DNA of 64,000 nucleotides from Veillonella caviae (GCF_003992125.1 NZ_RQUY01000002.1:62001-126000); one strand, 5' to 3'. Shown: positions 36,125 to 45,974, counted from the stretch's first letter. Made by a program: numbers and translations. Notes: generated from the letters alone by a model not told the origin.

Positions 36125-36640
36125 TTAGATATCAGCTTTGATTGCTTCTAAAGCTGCATCGAAGTTAACTGCTTGAGTTACTTCTGGAACATATTCAACA
36201 TATGTTACTTTGTTGTCTTTGTTAATAATAACAACGCCACGAGTTAAAAGGCGAAGTTCTTCGATTAAGAAACCATAGTTTGTACCAAAGGAAGCATCGC
36301 GATGGTCAGATAAAGTTTCTACTTTATCAACACCAGCAGCGCCACACCAACGTTTTTGGGCAAATGGAAGATCCATAGATACAGTTAAAACTACAACCTC
36401 ATCAGACAGTTTTGTAGCATCTTGATTGAACCAACGAGTTTGTGCATCACAAACACCAGTATCAAGGGATGGTACTACGGAAATTACTTTTACTTTACCT
36501 TCGTAATCTTTTAATGTTTTTGGTTGTAAATCATTGGACAATAAAGTGAAATCAGGTGCTTGTTGACCTACTTTTACTTCTGGACCTACTAAAGTGATAG
36601 GGCCGCCTGCAAATGTTACAATGCCTGTACGTTTTTCCAT
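36125..36640 (-). CDS. tpx: Thiol peroxidase (Tpx, atypical 2-Cys peroxiredoxin)
   Basis: Tpx reduces hydroperoxides using thioredoxin. The peroxidatic Cys64 is in [14 protein letters not shown] and the resolving Cys99 in KRWCGA, both present and spaced as in the family. Other motifs are [10 protein letters not shown] and [11 protein letters not shown]. The 171-residue length is normal. It stands alone on the minus strand, with AGGAGG upstream and a strong terminator. Favoured codons throughout suggest high expression, fitting defence against peroxide on brief oxygen exposure in an anaerobe. Confidence 0.96.
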   Translation of the reverse strand: MEKRTGIVTFAGGPITLVGPEVKVGQQAPDFTLLSNDLQPKTLKDYEGKVKVISVVPSLDTGVCDAQTRWFNQDATKLSDEVVVLTVSMDLPFAQKRWCGAAGVDKVETLSDHRDASFGTNYGFLIEELRLLTRGVVIINKDNKVTYVEYVPEVTQAVNFDAALEAIKADI

Positions 36641-36696
36641 GTTTCATTCCTCCTAAGAGTGTAATTGTATAATTGATAGATTTAATATCTATATGT

Positions 36697-36725
36697 AGTA
36701 TATCATTTCTGTATGCAATAGTAAA
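36697..36725 (-). promoter_or_regulatory. Putative tpx promoter
   Basis: On the minus strand TTTACT (36725-36720), 17 bases and TATACT (36702-36697) form a plausible promoter. Just downstream, at the expected start, ATAGAT and ATCTAT (36676-36692) form a 6-bp inverted repeat that could be an operator. It does not match a PerR box. The remainder of the 281-base gap to the ABC genes is AT-rich with nothing I can name. Confidence 0.35.
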
Positions 36726-36921
36726 CTAATAATTTCGATGTACTTCGATAAATATAAATTTATTATTGATATATACTATTGCTATATTCAATTCCAAAAT
36801 AGACGGTAATATATATAATAGTTAGTGTAATATAGTAGGAAATTAGAAGAGATATATTAATTTAGTAGTAGATGAAATACGATGTCCGTGATAGGATACA
36901 TATGTAAGAGAGGGGGATTGC

Positions 36922-38652
36922 ATGAAGACATCTGCTATTTTTAAAGAATTTTTTCGTGTCGAAGGTTGGCGTTATGGTATTGGTTTATTAATGCTCATTG
37001 CCATTGATATAGCCTTTTTATTTGTGCCTCAATTGATTGGGGATGCTATCGATACATTAAGTAATGATAAAATTGGTTTAGTTAATTATATATTATATTT
37101 TGTTGGCCTTTTCCTTATAGTTACCTTATTAAAGGTTGTTTCAAGGCGTACCTTATTAGGATCGATACGTCGTATGGAATATGTATTTCGGCAAAAAATA
37201 TGTACTCATGCACTACATATACCGACTACTTATTACGAAGCAAATGGTCCTGGTAAGGTTATGGCACTCATGACTAATGATGTAACCTCTCTACGTGTTG
37301 CTCTCGGTTTAGGTGTTATGATTATTGTGGATATGATGTTTTATTCGATATTAGGATCTATCATATTAATACAAAAAATAGATTTTGCATTAGTAGGAAA
37401 AATCATGACGCCTATATTCTTCATATTATGCGCTATTTTTGTGCTTGGACGTCAATTGCGTAAGAAACAGCGTCAAGCACAAAATACTTATAGCGATATG
37501 ACAGAGTTTGGCCAAGAATTATTCCAAGGTATGGATGTTATTCGTGCTTTTAACAAAGAAAACATTATCACCAATCTATTTAATTCTATAAATCATCGAA
37601 ATTATGTGCATAATATGCAAGTCGCTATGTATGATTCTGTTTTGTCTCCATTGACTATGATTGCTCCTTTTATTTGTATTAGTATTAGCATGTATTTGTG
37701 TGGTCAATTAGCCGTCGATGGACTTATGTCGGTTGGTGAATTTATAACGATTAATGCTTTTATCATGCTTATTGTAGGACCTCTTATCGGCTTTGGGTCT
37801 TTAGTGGCTATTATGCAAAAAGGTCTTGCTTCTTTAGATCGAATCGTAGATTTTATGAAATTGCCCTACGAGGATAATGAACCTGGTGAAAACCAATTAC
37901 CATTAAGTTCTATAGATATTCGTTATTTAAATTTTTCTTATCCCGATGCTAAAAATACATCATTAAAGCAAATTAATCTCACAATAAAACCGAATCAATT
38001 TATTGGTATTGTGGGAAAGCCAGGTTCGGGTAAAACTACATTATTTAAATTATTACTAAGATTACAGAAAACACCTGCTAAGTCAATTTACATTAACAAT
38101 ATTGACATTACTACTATCCCACTAGGTACTTTGCGTAATTCTATTGCATATGTACCAACACAGTCATATTTATTAAGTACATCTATTAGGGATAATATTA
38201 CTTTTGGTCATCTTAATAATAATCATTTGTCTGTAGAGGAATCAGCACAGATGGCTACCTTATATCGTGATTTAGGAGATTGCTTAGAAGATAATTTTCA
38301 TTTGTTAGAAGAGGAAGGTAGAGATTTGTCAGGTGGGCAAAAGCAAAGAATCAATATAGCTAGAGGATTTTACAAAAATGCGCCATATTTATTATTAGAT
38401 GATTGCTTTTCCGCATTAGATGCTATCACAGTAGATACAATAGTTCATACATTGCGCCGATTAGAGAATAAAACTATACTTTGTATTTCTCAACGATTAG
38501 AAATAATTAAAGAAGCGGATATGATAATTGTTTTTGATGATGGTTCTATTCGTGAAATAGGTACTCATGATGAATTAATAACCTCTCATGGTCTCTATTC
38601 TGAGTTATATGAAGCACAATATAGGAGGGCTATACATGAAACAGCACAATGA
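36922..38652 (+). CDS. Heterodimeric ABC exporter, subunit with degenerate catalytic site
   Basis: A membrane-ATPase half-transporter of 576 residues with six membrane helices (about 15-310) and one ATPase domain. Walker A is GIVGKPGSGKTTLF (about 360-373), the signature LSGGQKQRI is intact, and Walker B reads YLLLDDCFSALD with Asp in place of the catalytic Glu. The switch His is replaced (ISQRLE). Such asymmetry is typical of heterodimeric multidrug-type exporters (BmrCD, LmrCD, TM287/288). The partner overlaps its 3' end. Substrate is unknown. Confidence 0.92.
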   Translation: MKTSAIFKEFFRVEGWRYGIGLLMLIAIDIAFLFVPQLIGDAIDTLSNDKIGLVNYILYFVGLFLIVTLLKVVSRRTLLGSIRRMEYVFRQKICTHALHIPTTYYEANGPGKVMALMTNDVTSLRVALGLGVMIIVDMMFYSILGSIILIQKIDFALVGKIMTPIFFILCAIFVLGRQLRKKQRQAQNTYSDMTEFGQELFQGMDVIRAFNKENIITNLFNSINHRNYVHNMQVAMYDSVLSPLTMIAPFICISISMYLCGQLAVDGLMSVGEFITINAFIMLIVGPLIGFGSLVAIMQKGLASLDRIVDFMKLPYEDNEPGENQLPLSSIDIRYLNFSYPDAKNTSLKQINLTIKPNQFIGIVGKPGSGKTTLFKLLLRLQKTPAKSIYINNIDITTIPLGTLRNSIAYVPTQSYLLSTSIRDNITFGHLNNNHLSVEESAQMATLYRDLGDCLEDNFHLLEEEGRDLSGGQKQRINIARGFYKNAPYLLLDDCFSALDAITVDTIVHTLRRLENKTILCISQRLEIIKEADMIIVFDDGSIREIGTHDELITSHGLYSELYEAQYRRAIHETAQ

Positions 38653-40363
38653 TGTAGCTCTATTTGCGTATTTGACGAGATTTATAAAACCTCATCTTGG
38701 GTTTCTCGTCGTAGCGGCAATTTTTTTATTTTCCAATTTATTTTTATCTTTGTGCCGACCATATATTTCAAAACAAGCTATTGATTTTGGATTTGCTCTT
38801 AAAGATAGTAATACTATATATTATTATGCTGGTGTATATGCATTAACTATAGGTCTAAGCATAATTTGTATTTTGTTACAAAATTATCTACTAAGCACCT
38901 TTGGACAGAACATCATTTATCATATTCGTAGTACAGTATTTGAAAAGATTTTACATAAAAGTGCTGGCGATTTTCAATCAGTACCAATTGGTAATTGGGT
39001 GACACGCATTACTAATGATGTGGAATCATTGCGTACTTTATATACAGAGGTTATTTTAAAACTCATCAGTAATGGTATTATGATTGTCGGTATACTATGT
39101 TTTATGTATGCTATCAATGTTCCACTAGCTTTAGTTATGACCTTATTATTGCCTATTATGGGGGGGATTATTTGGGTTTATCAAAAATTTTCACGGCGCG
39201 CTTTTCGTCAGGTGAGGACTTCTGTAGCTACTTCCAATTCAAGTATTAAGGAATTATTGAATTATATAGTTATCGTTAAAACCTATGTGGGGGAAAAGCT
39301 CATTGAAAATCGATATGATTCTGTTAATAAGGCGTTTTTAAATGCTGGATTATTCGAGGTGACTACATTCTCCATCTTTAGACCTTTAGTAGATGGCTTA
39401 TTTTTTGTGGCTCTTATCGTCATATTTACGATGACCAATCTATTAGATTCTGTAGCAGATGCAGGTACCGTATTTGCTTTTATTCAATATATGGATCGTT
39501 TTTTTCAACCTATGAAAGAAATAGCAGAAAAATATAATTCACTACAAAGTGCCTTGGCTGGTGCAGAACGATTAATTCCTGTATTAGATGAACCAAAAAG
39601 AGAATTAATCACTACTGTACCAGAGGAATTCAAAACTATTGATAGTATTGTCTTTGATCATGTGTTTTATTCATATCATAATGACGATATGTATGCATTA
39701 GAGGACTTTAATCTTACTATTAATAGAGGAGAATATATCGGCATCGTCGGTTTATCAGGAAGTGGAAAGTCTACATTACTTTCATTATTGATGGGCATAT
39801 TACAACCTACGAGAGGCTCCATTTATATTAATGGCTATAATCTAGCTGATTACGATAGTTCTATGATACGCAATATTATGGGATATGTATTTCAAAATGC
39901 ATACTTATTTAAAGGATCTATTGAAGATAATTTAAACCTCTATGATTCTACTATTGATAGGGAAACTATCATACATGCTACTAAAAAAGTTAATCTACAT
40001 AGTATGATAGAAAAGTTGCCGAAAGGATATCATACACCTGTTGGCTACCTTGGGGCTTTGCTATCAGATGGACAAAAGCAATTATTAGCTTTTGCAAGAA
40101 CCTTGATTTTAAACAAACCTATTTTACTATTAGATGAAGCTACGTCGAATATTGATAGTCATACGGAACATCAAATTCAACAAAGTATTGAAACAATACG
40201 TGGTGAAAAAACTATTATCAATGTAGCACATCGACTATCCACTGTGGAACAGGCAGATCGTATTGTTGTACTGTCTTATGGTAATATCGTAGAAGTCGGT
40301 ACGTTTACAGAGCTTATGAATCGTAAAGGAGCATTCTATCAATTATGGAATCACCAAAATTAG
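38636..40363 (+). CDS. Heterodimeric ABC exporter, partner subunit
   Basis: The 575-residue partner of the upstream subunit, with six membrane helices and an ATPase domain. Walker A is GIVGLSGSGKSTLLSL and Walker B is ILLLDEATSNID with the catalytic Glu. The switch His is in VAHRLST. The signature is altered to LLSDGQKQ (LSGGQ expected). Its altered signature would face the altered Walker B of the partner, so both defects fall in the same non-hydrolytic site, as in known heterodimers. I chose the ATG at 38636 with GGAGGG upstream; it overlaps the first gene by 17 bases. Confidence 0.93.
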   Translation: MKQHNDVALFAYLTRFIKPHLGFLVVAAIFLFSNLFLSLCRPYISKQAIDFGFALKDSNTIYYYAGVYALTIGLSIICILLQNYLLSTFGQNIIYHIRSTVFEKILHKSAGDFQSVPIGNWVTRITNDVESLRTLYTEVILKLISNGIMIVGILCFMYAINVPLALVMTLLLPIMGGIIWVYQKFSRRAFRQVRTSVATSNSSIKELLNYIVIVKTYVGEKLIENRYDSVNKAFLNAGLFEVTTFSIFRPLVDGLFFVALIVIFTMTNLLDSVADAGTVFAFIQYMDRFFQPMKEIAEKYNSLQSALAGAERLIPVLDEPKRELITTVPEEFKTIDSIVFDHVFYSYHNDDMYALEDFNLTINRGEYIGIVGLSGSGKSTLLSLLMGILQPTRGSIYINGYNLADYDSSMIRNIMGYVFQNAYLFKGSIEDNLNLYDSTIDRETIIHATKKVNLHSMIEKLPKGYHTPVGYLGALLSDGQKQLLAFARTLILNKPILLLDEATSNIDSHTEHQIQQSIETIRGEKTIINVAHRLSTVEQADRIVVLSYGNIVEVGTFTELMNRKGAFYQLWNHQN

Positions 40364-41190
40364 AATATATACAGTCTAAGGATAATCGGACAATTAAACG
40401 AGCAATGTCATTAAAACAACGTAAACAACGTCAAAAACTAGGAGAGTATTTAGTGGAAGGGTTACGTTTAGTTTGCGATATTGCTAAGAACGGGGTATTA
40501 CGTGTTTTGTTGGTGAAGGAATCTAAATGCGATGCTGCAGATATACAAGCGCTTATTGAATTAGCGGTAACGAAAGGAATATCTACATACATAGTACAAG
40601 ACCCTTTATTTGCAAAACTAGAGGATACGCAACATAGTCAAGGGATTATTGGTATTGCACAAAAGCCTATGCATATGTTAAGCCATATGGAATTTGCAGA
40701 TGGATTATATATAGCTATTGATGGAGTACAAGATCCAGGCAATCTTGGTACTATTATACGAACAGCAGTGGCCGCTGGTGTGAGAGCCGTATTTTTGTTA
40801 AAAGGTACAGTAGATGTATATAATGAAAAATGTGTACGTAGTACTATGAGTGCATTACATCATATTCCGATTTTTGAGGATGTAGGTATTTCTGAGTTTT
40901 ATGATGTGGTTAAAGAGAATGATATTACTACATATGTGACAACACTTGATAATGCTATGCCTTATGATGAGGTGCAGTACAGCTATAAATCTATGATTAT
41001 CGTAGGTAATGAAGGAAATGGTGTATCAAGTGATATACTGCAATTAGCAGATCAAGGTATTACAATTCCTATGTATGGAAACATTGAATCTCTTAATGTA
41101 TCAGTAGCAGCTGCTCTTTGTATGTATAAGGTGAGAGAACAGCTGCCATTAGATTGCAATGCGATTTATAAGTCGAAATGTAATATATAA
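40345..41190 (+). CDS. TrmH/SpoU-family RNA 2'-O-methyltransferase
   Basis: A SPOUT methyltransferase of 281 residues. An N-terminal substrate-binding domain (RQKLGEYLVEGLRLV) is followed by the knot domain: VQDPGNLGTIIRTAVAAG (about 127-144), IVGNEGNGVS and IPMYGNIESLNVSVAAALCMY, the three family motifs. It probably methylates a ribose in 23S rRNA or tRNA; which site cannot be told. The ATG lies inside the ABC gene (19-base overlap), so expression is coupled. Confidence 0.92.
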   Translation: MESPKLEYIQSKDNRTIKRAMSLKQRKQRQKLGEYLVEGLRLVCDIAKNGVLRVLLVKESKCDAADIQALIELAVTKGISTYIVQDPLFAKLEDTQHSQGIIGIAQKPMHMLSHMEFADGLYIAIDGVQDPGNLGTIIRTAVAAGVRAVFLLKGTVDVYNEKCVRSTMSALHHIPIFEDVGISEFYDVVKENDITTYVTTLDNAMPYDEVQYSYKSMIIVGNEGNGVSSDILQLADQGITIPMYGNIESLNVSVAAALCMYKVREQLPLDCNAIYKSKCNI

Positions 41191-41288
41191 TATACACTCT
41201 GTTGGTTATGTATAACAAAATTAGATTAATTGTATTTCTAAATGATATAAAAAGTCCTTATGTAGTATACAAATGTTTATAAATTGTA

Positions 41289-41361
41289 TTGATTTTATAT
41301 GCTTGTATTTGTTAAAATAACATATATCCTTTCTGGGAGAACATTGTTCTCCCTTTTTTTT
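41289..41361 (+). promoter_or_regulatory. Promoter with an immediate intrinsic terminator before the ChbG-like gene
   Basis: TTGATT (41289-41294), 18 bases and TAAAAT (41313-41318) look like a promoter. GGGAGAAC (41335-41342), ATT, GTTCTCCC (41346-41353) and eight T make a strong terminator that would begin about ten bases into that transcript and end 18 bases before the ATG. It may end the preceding methyltransferase transcript 145 bases after its stop, or attenuate the next gene. The terminator is certain; the promoter is tentative. Confidence 0.6.
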
Positions 41362-41379
41362 ATAAAAAGGAAATAGAAT

Positions 41380-42234
41380 ATGTTCAAATTAATTATTAAT
41401 GCCGATGATTTTGGTTTGCATTCAATGGTAAATGATGGAATCATTCAAGGGCATACAAAAGGTATTATAACGAGCACATCGCTATTAGCAAGTGGTAGTG
41501 CTTTTGATGAAGCTGTTTCAATGGCGCAGCAATACCCAAAATTGGGAATCGGTGTACATATTGCATTGGTAGGTGGCATATCTCCTGTTAGTGACCCTAG
41601 CGAAGTACCGAGTTTGGTTACTAAGGATGGCGTTTTTGTAGATAATTATATTGAATTTATGAAACGCATATATAGTGGTCATATTAACTATTCTGAAGTG
41701 AGCAAGGAGATAGAGGCACAAATACAAAAAATTGTAGATACTGGATTACGTATCACTCACATAGATGGGCATCAACATATGCATATTTTGCCAACTATTT
41801 TGCCAATAGTTATAGAAAAGTCATTAGCTCATCACATTAAAGCTATGCGAGTACCTAATGAAAAAATTAATTTTTTGAATGGTGTGCATAATCCTGTACG
41901 TATACTAGGAAAAACAGGTTTAAGCGCAGTAGCTAGTCAAGCTATGCCAATAGCTCGACGAAATGGTATTCGGTTTAATCAATATTTTTGGGGTATGATT
42001 AATGGTGGTCAATTAACGGAAACAGCACTTATTGGGATTCTAAAAAAAGTATCTAATTATGGTGGTGTTCATGAAATCATGACTCATCCTGGTTCTAATA
42101 ATTTGGAATTGAACCATAAATATAATTGGAACTATCACTGGGAAGAAGAACTAAGTGGTCTTATATCTGACCATGTACGAAGATATATCACACAACACGA
42201 CATAGAATTAGTCAATTATGGTGATTTATTATGA
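41380..42234 (+). CDS. ChbG/HpnK-family carbohydrate deacetylase (YdjC type)
   Basis: The 284-residue protein starts FKLIINADDFGLH, the metal-binding Asp-Asp motif of the YdjC fold. It has GVHIALVGG (His near residue 62) and THIDGHQHMHILP (about 127-139), which complete the metal site. The C-terminal EIMTHPG contains another conserved His. Family members remove acetyl groups from diacetylchitobiose or hopanoid-linked sugars. The product overlaps the next gene, a flippase-like membrane protein, by four bases, so a lipid-linked or envelope sugar substrate is a reasonable inference. Confidence 0.9.
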   Translation: MFKLIINADDFGLHSMVNDGIIQGHTKGIITSTSLLASGSAFDEAVSMAQQYPKLGIGVHIALVGGISPVSDPSEVPSLVTKDGVFVDNYIEFMKRIYSGHINYSEVSKEIEAQIQKIVDTGLRITHIDGHQHMHILPTILPIVIEKSLAHHIKAMRVPNEKINFLNGVHNPVRILGKTGLSAVASQAMPIARRNGIRFNQYFWGMINGGQLTETALIGILKKVSNYGGVHEIMTHPGSNNLELNHKYNWNYHWEEELSGLISDHVRRYITQHDIELVNYGDLL

Positions 42235-43217
42235 GTAAAATGATAAAACGGGGCATAGCTATGTTCCTCTTGCTGTTTTTAGTGTCGATAGGGATTATCT
42301 ATTACACCATAGATATAGAGGCATTGAAAACAATATCAACCTTTAATGAAGAATCATTATTGTTATCTGTTGTAGCATTGACATTAGGCATGTACTTTGA
42401 TGGATTACGGTTACAACGACTTGTAAAAATTGGTGGGTATCATCTATCTATAAAAGCTGTGTTGCGGGTTATTTTTAGTAATTATTTTATGGCTATGTTA
42501 ACTCCTGGCGCCAGTGGTGGTGCTGTAGCGCAAGTGTTAGTATTAAAAAGCTATGGCATTCCCTTGGGAAAAGGGACACCTATCGTTTTAATCCGCACTG
42601 TATTTTCTATTATGTTCCTTGTTATCATGTTGCCCTTAGTATTTATGTATGACAATATTGAAATCCCTTATATTTCACGGGATATGTTGTTAATTCTTTC
42701 GTTCTTAGCTGTTATAGCTACATTATTAGGAACATATTTATTACAAACTAAATATATGCGACAATTTGTATATACCCTAGCGCATCGATTTAAAGCTCAT
42801 AAAACAAAAGACTGGTTAGCTAAATTAGAAACATTAAATCAAGGTCTTGGTTTATTGTATAAAAAACCCATGCAATCGTTGATCGTTTTTATCGAATCGG
42901 GATTAAGCTTGATTTGTCTTTATGGCATAGCACCAGCTTTAATGTTTGCGTTTACTACAGATGTTCCTATCATACAAGTATTGGACCGTATGATTCTGCT
43001 CAATTTAATTCTTTATTTTGCGCCAACGCCTGGTGGGGCAGGGATTGCAGAAGGGTTATTTGTAGTATTATTTGCCCCTTATGTACCATCTGGTACTGTT
43101 GGTATCATAGCTGTAGCATGGCGCGTTATGGCTGAATATATACCATTTTTTATCGGTATGTATGGCACATTAACCTTATATGGCCGTCAATTCGTTGCTC
43201 GTAAGACATCAAATTAA
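42231..43217 (+). CDS. Lysylphosphatidylglycerol synthase-type/flippase-like membrane protein (UPF0104)
   Basis: A 328-residue membrane protein with about eight hydrophobic segments. It has the family motifs NYFMAMLTPGASGGAVAQVLVL (about 84-105, key residues P-G-x-x-G-G) and FAPTPGGAGIAEG (about 263-275). It corresponds to the membrane part of MprF without its aminoacyl-transferase domain, and such proteins are annotated as flippase-like. It probably moves or modifies a lipid at the cytoplasmic membrane, perhaps together with the deacetylase it overlaps (ATGA). Confidence 0.88.
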   Translation: MSKMIKRGIAMFLLLFLVSIGIIYYTIDIEALKTISTFNEESLLLSVVALTLGMYFDGLRLQRLVKIGGYHLSIKAVLRVIFSNYFMAMLTPGASGGAVAQVLVLKSYGIPLGKGTPIVLIRTVFSIMFLVIMLPLVFMYDNIEIPYISRDMLLILSFLAVIATLLGTYLLQTKYMRQFVYTLAHRFKAHKTKDWLAKLETLNQGLGLLYKKPMQSLIVFIESGLSLICLYGIAPALMFAFTTDVPIIQVLDRMILLNLILYFAPTPGGAGIAEGLFVVLFAPYVPSGTVGIIAVAWRVMAEYIPFFIGMYGTLTLYGRQFVARKTSN

Positions 43218-43232
43218 GTAAGGAGAATTAGT

Positions 43233-43682
43233 ATGTCTAAACCAAAGAAAGATAAATTTTATTTAGTACAAGAAGATATTTTGCCGGAAGCTATAAAGAA
43301 AACAATTAAAGTAAAGGAAATCTTGAAATTAGGGGAAGTAAAAACGATTAATGAAGCGGTAGAAAAAATGGATCTCAGCCGTTCAGCGTATTACAAATAC
43401 AAGGATTATGTATTCCCATTTTTTGAGATTGCGCAAGGAAAAATCGTTAGTATTACCGTCTCCATGTCAAATGAATCGGGTATGTTATCTAGCGTATTGA
43501 AAGCTATTGCCGATCGTAACGGCAGCATTTTGACAATTAATCAAGATATTCCATTACAAGGTATTGCTAATAGTAGTATTTCCTTTGAAACTAAAAACTT
43601 ACAAGGTTCTTTAGAAGATTTATTGCTTGATATCCGTTCTATGAAAGGTATTATCAAGGTTGAAATTTTAGGCCAAGCGTAG
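43233..43682 (+). CDS. ACT-domain protein, ThrR/PheB-like
   Basis: The 149-residue protein has an N-terminal helical DNA-binding-like region (VKEILKLGEVKTINEAVEKMDLSRSAYYKYKDYVFPF, helix-turn-helix core near NEAVEKMDLSRSAYYKY). A C-terminal ACT domain follows (about 70-147, VSMSNESGMLSSVLKAIADRNGSILTINQ-like). In Bacillus subtilis the homologue YszB/ThrR represses threonine-biosynthesis genes. Here hom and thrB follow directly, so control of threonine synthesis is a well-supported inference. AAGGAG precedes the ATG. Confidence 0.88.
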   Translation: MSKPKKDKFYLVQEDILPEAIKKTIKVKEILKLGEVKTINEAVEKMDLSRSAYYKYKDYVFPFFEIAQGKIVSITVSMSNESGMLSSVLKAIADRNGSILTINQDIPLQGIANSSISFETKNLQGSLEDLLLDIRSMKGIIKVEILGQA

Positions 43683-43708
43683 TCGTAGGTATAGAGAGTA
43701 GGACTATT

Positions 43709-44998
43709 ATGAAGACTGTAAAAATCGCCCTTTTAGGTTTTGGTACCGTTTCTCAAGGTACATTTAATTTGTTGCGTGACAATGCAGAATTGATTGCTAA
43801 TCGTTCTGATGTGCATATTGAGATTTCAAAAATTTTTGTACGCAATCCAGATAAATACAAAGATATTACATTGCCTGGTACAGCTCAATATGTTACAGAT
43901 ATTCAAGATGTTTTAACAGATAACTCCATCAGTATAGTTGTAGAGTTAATGGGGGGAACTACATTTGCTAAAGAATGTGTAGAAGCCGCATTAAAGCATA
44001 AAAAATCCGTTGTTACAGCTAATAAAGATTTATTAGCTGAATCAGGTCCATATTTACTCGACTTAGCTCATAAAAATGGTGTAGACATACGTTTCGAAGC
44101 TTCAGTATTAGGTGGTATTCCTATTATTAAAACATTGTATGACTCTTTAGGTGGCAATCGTATTACTGAATTAGTAGGTATTATGAATGGTACTACTAAT
44201 TTTATTTTATCTAAAATGACAGATGAAGGCCTTAGTTATAACGATGTATTAAAAGAAGCGCAAGCGTTAGGTTATGCAGAAGCAGATCCTACTGCTGATG
44301 TAGAAGGCCTTGATGCAGCTAGAAAGCTTGCTATTTTAGCTTCTATTAGTTTTAATCGCCGCATTTTTTTTGAAGATGTATCTGTTGAAGGAATTACTAA
44401 AATCGATACAGAAGATATCGATTTCGGTAAAGAGTTTGGTTATAATATTAAACTTATTGGTATTGCAAAAGAGACTAATAAAGGCTTGTCCTTAAATGTA
44501 TATCCAGCATTTGTACCATTAACACATCCTCTTGCATCCGTGCGAGGCTCTTATAATGCGATTTATATTAAAGGTAATGGTATTGATGATGCTATGTTCT
44601 ATGGCCGCGGTGCAGGTAGTTTGCCAACAGGTAGTTCTGTAGTGAGCGATATTATGGAAGTGGCAAAAAATATTGCTTTTGATTCTACTGGACGATTCAA
44701 ACCATTCTATTTCGATCAAAAAAATATTTATGCGCCTGGAAAAATTGAATCCAGCTATTATATTCGTTTAGCTGTAGATAATAAAACAGGTGTATTAGCT
44801 AAAATTGCAGCAAAAATGGCAGAGCAAAAAATATCGGTGTTATCCATTGTACAACGCAATATGGATCCGGAAACAGCTGTATTAGCTATCGTAACATCTA
44901 AATGCCCACGTTCTTATATCCTTAATTTAATAGATTCCTTTAACAGTTTACGTTCTGTACAAGAAGTAAACAGTGTTATCCGAATCATGGAAGCATAA
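43709..44998 (+). CDS. hom: Homoserine dehydrogenase
   Basis: The enzyme reduces aspartate semialdehyde to homoserine for threonine and methionine. The NAD(P)-binding loop is LLGFGTVSQGTFNLL (residues 8-22). The catalytic core has GIMNGTTNFILSKM and AQALGYAEADPTADVEGLDAARKLAILASI-like sequence. A C-terminal ACT domain (about 350-429) suggests feedback by threonine. Length 429 is normal. It lies between the ThrR-like gene and thrB. Confidence 0.97.
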   Translation: MKTVKIALLGFGTVSQGTFNLLRDNAELIANRSDVHIEISKIFVRNPDKYKDITLPGTAQYVTDIQDVLTDNSISIVVELMGGTTFAKECVEAALKHKKSVVTANKDLLAESGPYLLDLAHKNGVDIRFEASVLGGIPIIKTLYDSLGGNRITELVGIMNGTTNFILSKMTDEGLSYNDVLKEAQALGYAEADPTADVEGLDAARKLAILASISFNRRIFFEDVSVEGITKIDTEDIDFGKEFGYNIKLIGIAKETNKGLSLNVYPAFVPLTHPLASVRGSYNAIYIKGNGIDDAMFYGRGAGSLPTGSSVVSDIMEVAKNIAFDSTGRFKPFYFDQKNIYAPGKIESSYYIRLAVDNKTGVLAKIAAKMAEQKISVLSIVQRNMDPETAVLAIVTSKCPRSYILNLIDSFNSLRSVQEVNSVIRIMEA

Positions 44999-45001
44999 TT
45001 T

Positions 45002-45916
45002 ATGAATACAATTCGCGTACAAGTGCCGGCTACTAGTGCTAACTGTGGACCTGGATTTGATTGCTTAGGACTAGCTTTAAACTTATATAATATATTTTCC
45101 TTTACACCTAATAGTGATGCTAAAGAATTTACCTATACCTTTACAGGATATGGTGCCGAATTATTAGAGCAAGAAGATCCTAAAACAAATCTCATTGGTA
45201 TTGCTATAGAACAAGTTTTTGCAAAAGCTCAAGAACCTATTCAATATGGTCATATTACATCGGATACATTAATTCCACCATCTCGTGGTTTAGGAAGCAG
45301 TAGTACAGCTATTGTTGGTGGGTTATTGTTAGCCAATCAGTTAGTGAGTACACCATTATCTAAAGAAGAATTATTAGTGATTGCTAACCGTATGGAAGGA
45401 CACCCAGATAATGTAGCTCCAGCTATTTATGGTAATCTATGCTGTGCCACAGGATTAAAAGACCGCGTGTTAAATACAGTTATTCCCGTACCTGAAACAC
45501 TTTGTTTTGCCGTGGTAGTGCCAGAAGTTTTAGTATCAACAGAATATGCTCGTTCTGTATTACCAAATCATGTACCATTTAAAGAGGCTGTGCAAAATGT
45601 CAGCCATGCATCTTTGTTTGTAACGAGTTTAATTACGAATCAATTAGATAATTTATCTATTGCCTTAGAAGATAATTTACATGTACCATACCGCAAAACA
45701 TTGATTCCATATTGTGATGAGGTTTTTGCTGCTGCCAAAGCAACTGGTGCTTATGGGGCTACTATCAGCGGTTCTGGGTCCACATTAATTGCTTATGCAG
45801 ATAAAGAGCATGTAAAAAATGTAGCTGATGCAATGGGACAGGTTTTTTCGCTTCACGGTATCGATAATAAAGTATACATCTTAGTGGCTGATACAAAAGG
45901 AGCCACAACTATTTAA
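45002..45916 (+). CDS. thrB: Homoserine kinase
   Basis: A GHMP-family kinase phosphorylating homoserine. It begins IRVQVPATSANCGPGFDCLGLALN. It has the ATP-binding loop IPPSRGLGSSSTAIVGG (about 96-112) and the C-terminal GAYGATISGSGSTLIAYA. It follows hom after three bases. A threonine synthase gene is not in the window. Length 304 is normal. Confidence 0.97.
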   Translation: MNTIRVQVPATSANCGPGFDCLGLALNLYNIFSFTPNSDAKEFTYTFTGYGAELLEQEDPKTNLIGIAIEQVFAKAQEPIQYGHITSDTLIPPSRGLGSSSTAIVGGLLLANQLVSTPLSKEELLVIANRMEGHPDNVAPAIYGNLCCATGLKDRVLNTVIPVPETLCFAVVVPEVLVSTEYARSVLPNHVPFKEAVQNVSHASLFVTSLITNQLDNLSIALEDNLHVPYRKTLIPYCDEVFAAAKATGAYGATISGSGSTLIAYADKEHVKNVADAMGQVFSLHGIDNKVYILVADTKGATTI

Positions 45917-45920
45917 TTTG

Positions 45921-45929
45921 TGGTATAAT
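45921..45929 (+). promoter_or_regulatory. Extended -10 promoter of htpX
   Basis: TGGTATAAT (a TGn extended -10 joined to a perfect TATAAT) begins five bases after the thrB stop. No good -35 is visible 16-18 bases upstream. The htpX ATG is 46 bases downstream, preceded by TTGGAGG. Confidence 0.6.
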
Positions 45930-45974
45930 AATAACAGTTATGGCATAGTCCAAAAACAAGTGTTGGAGGAATCT

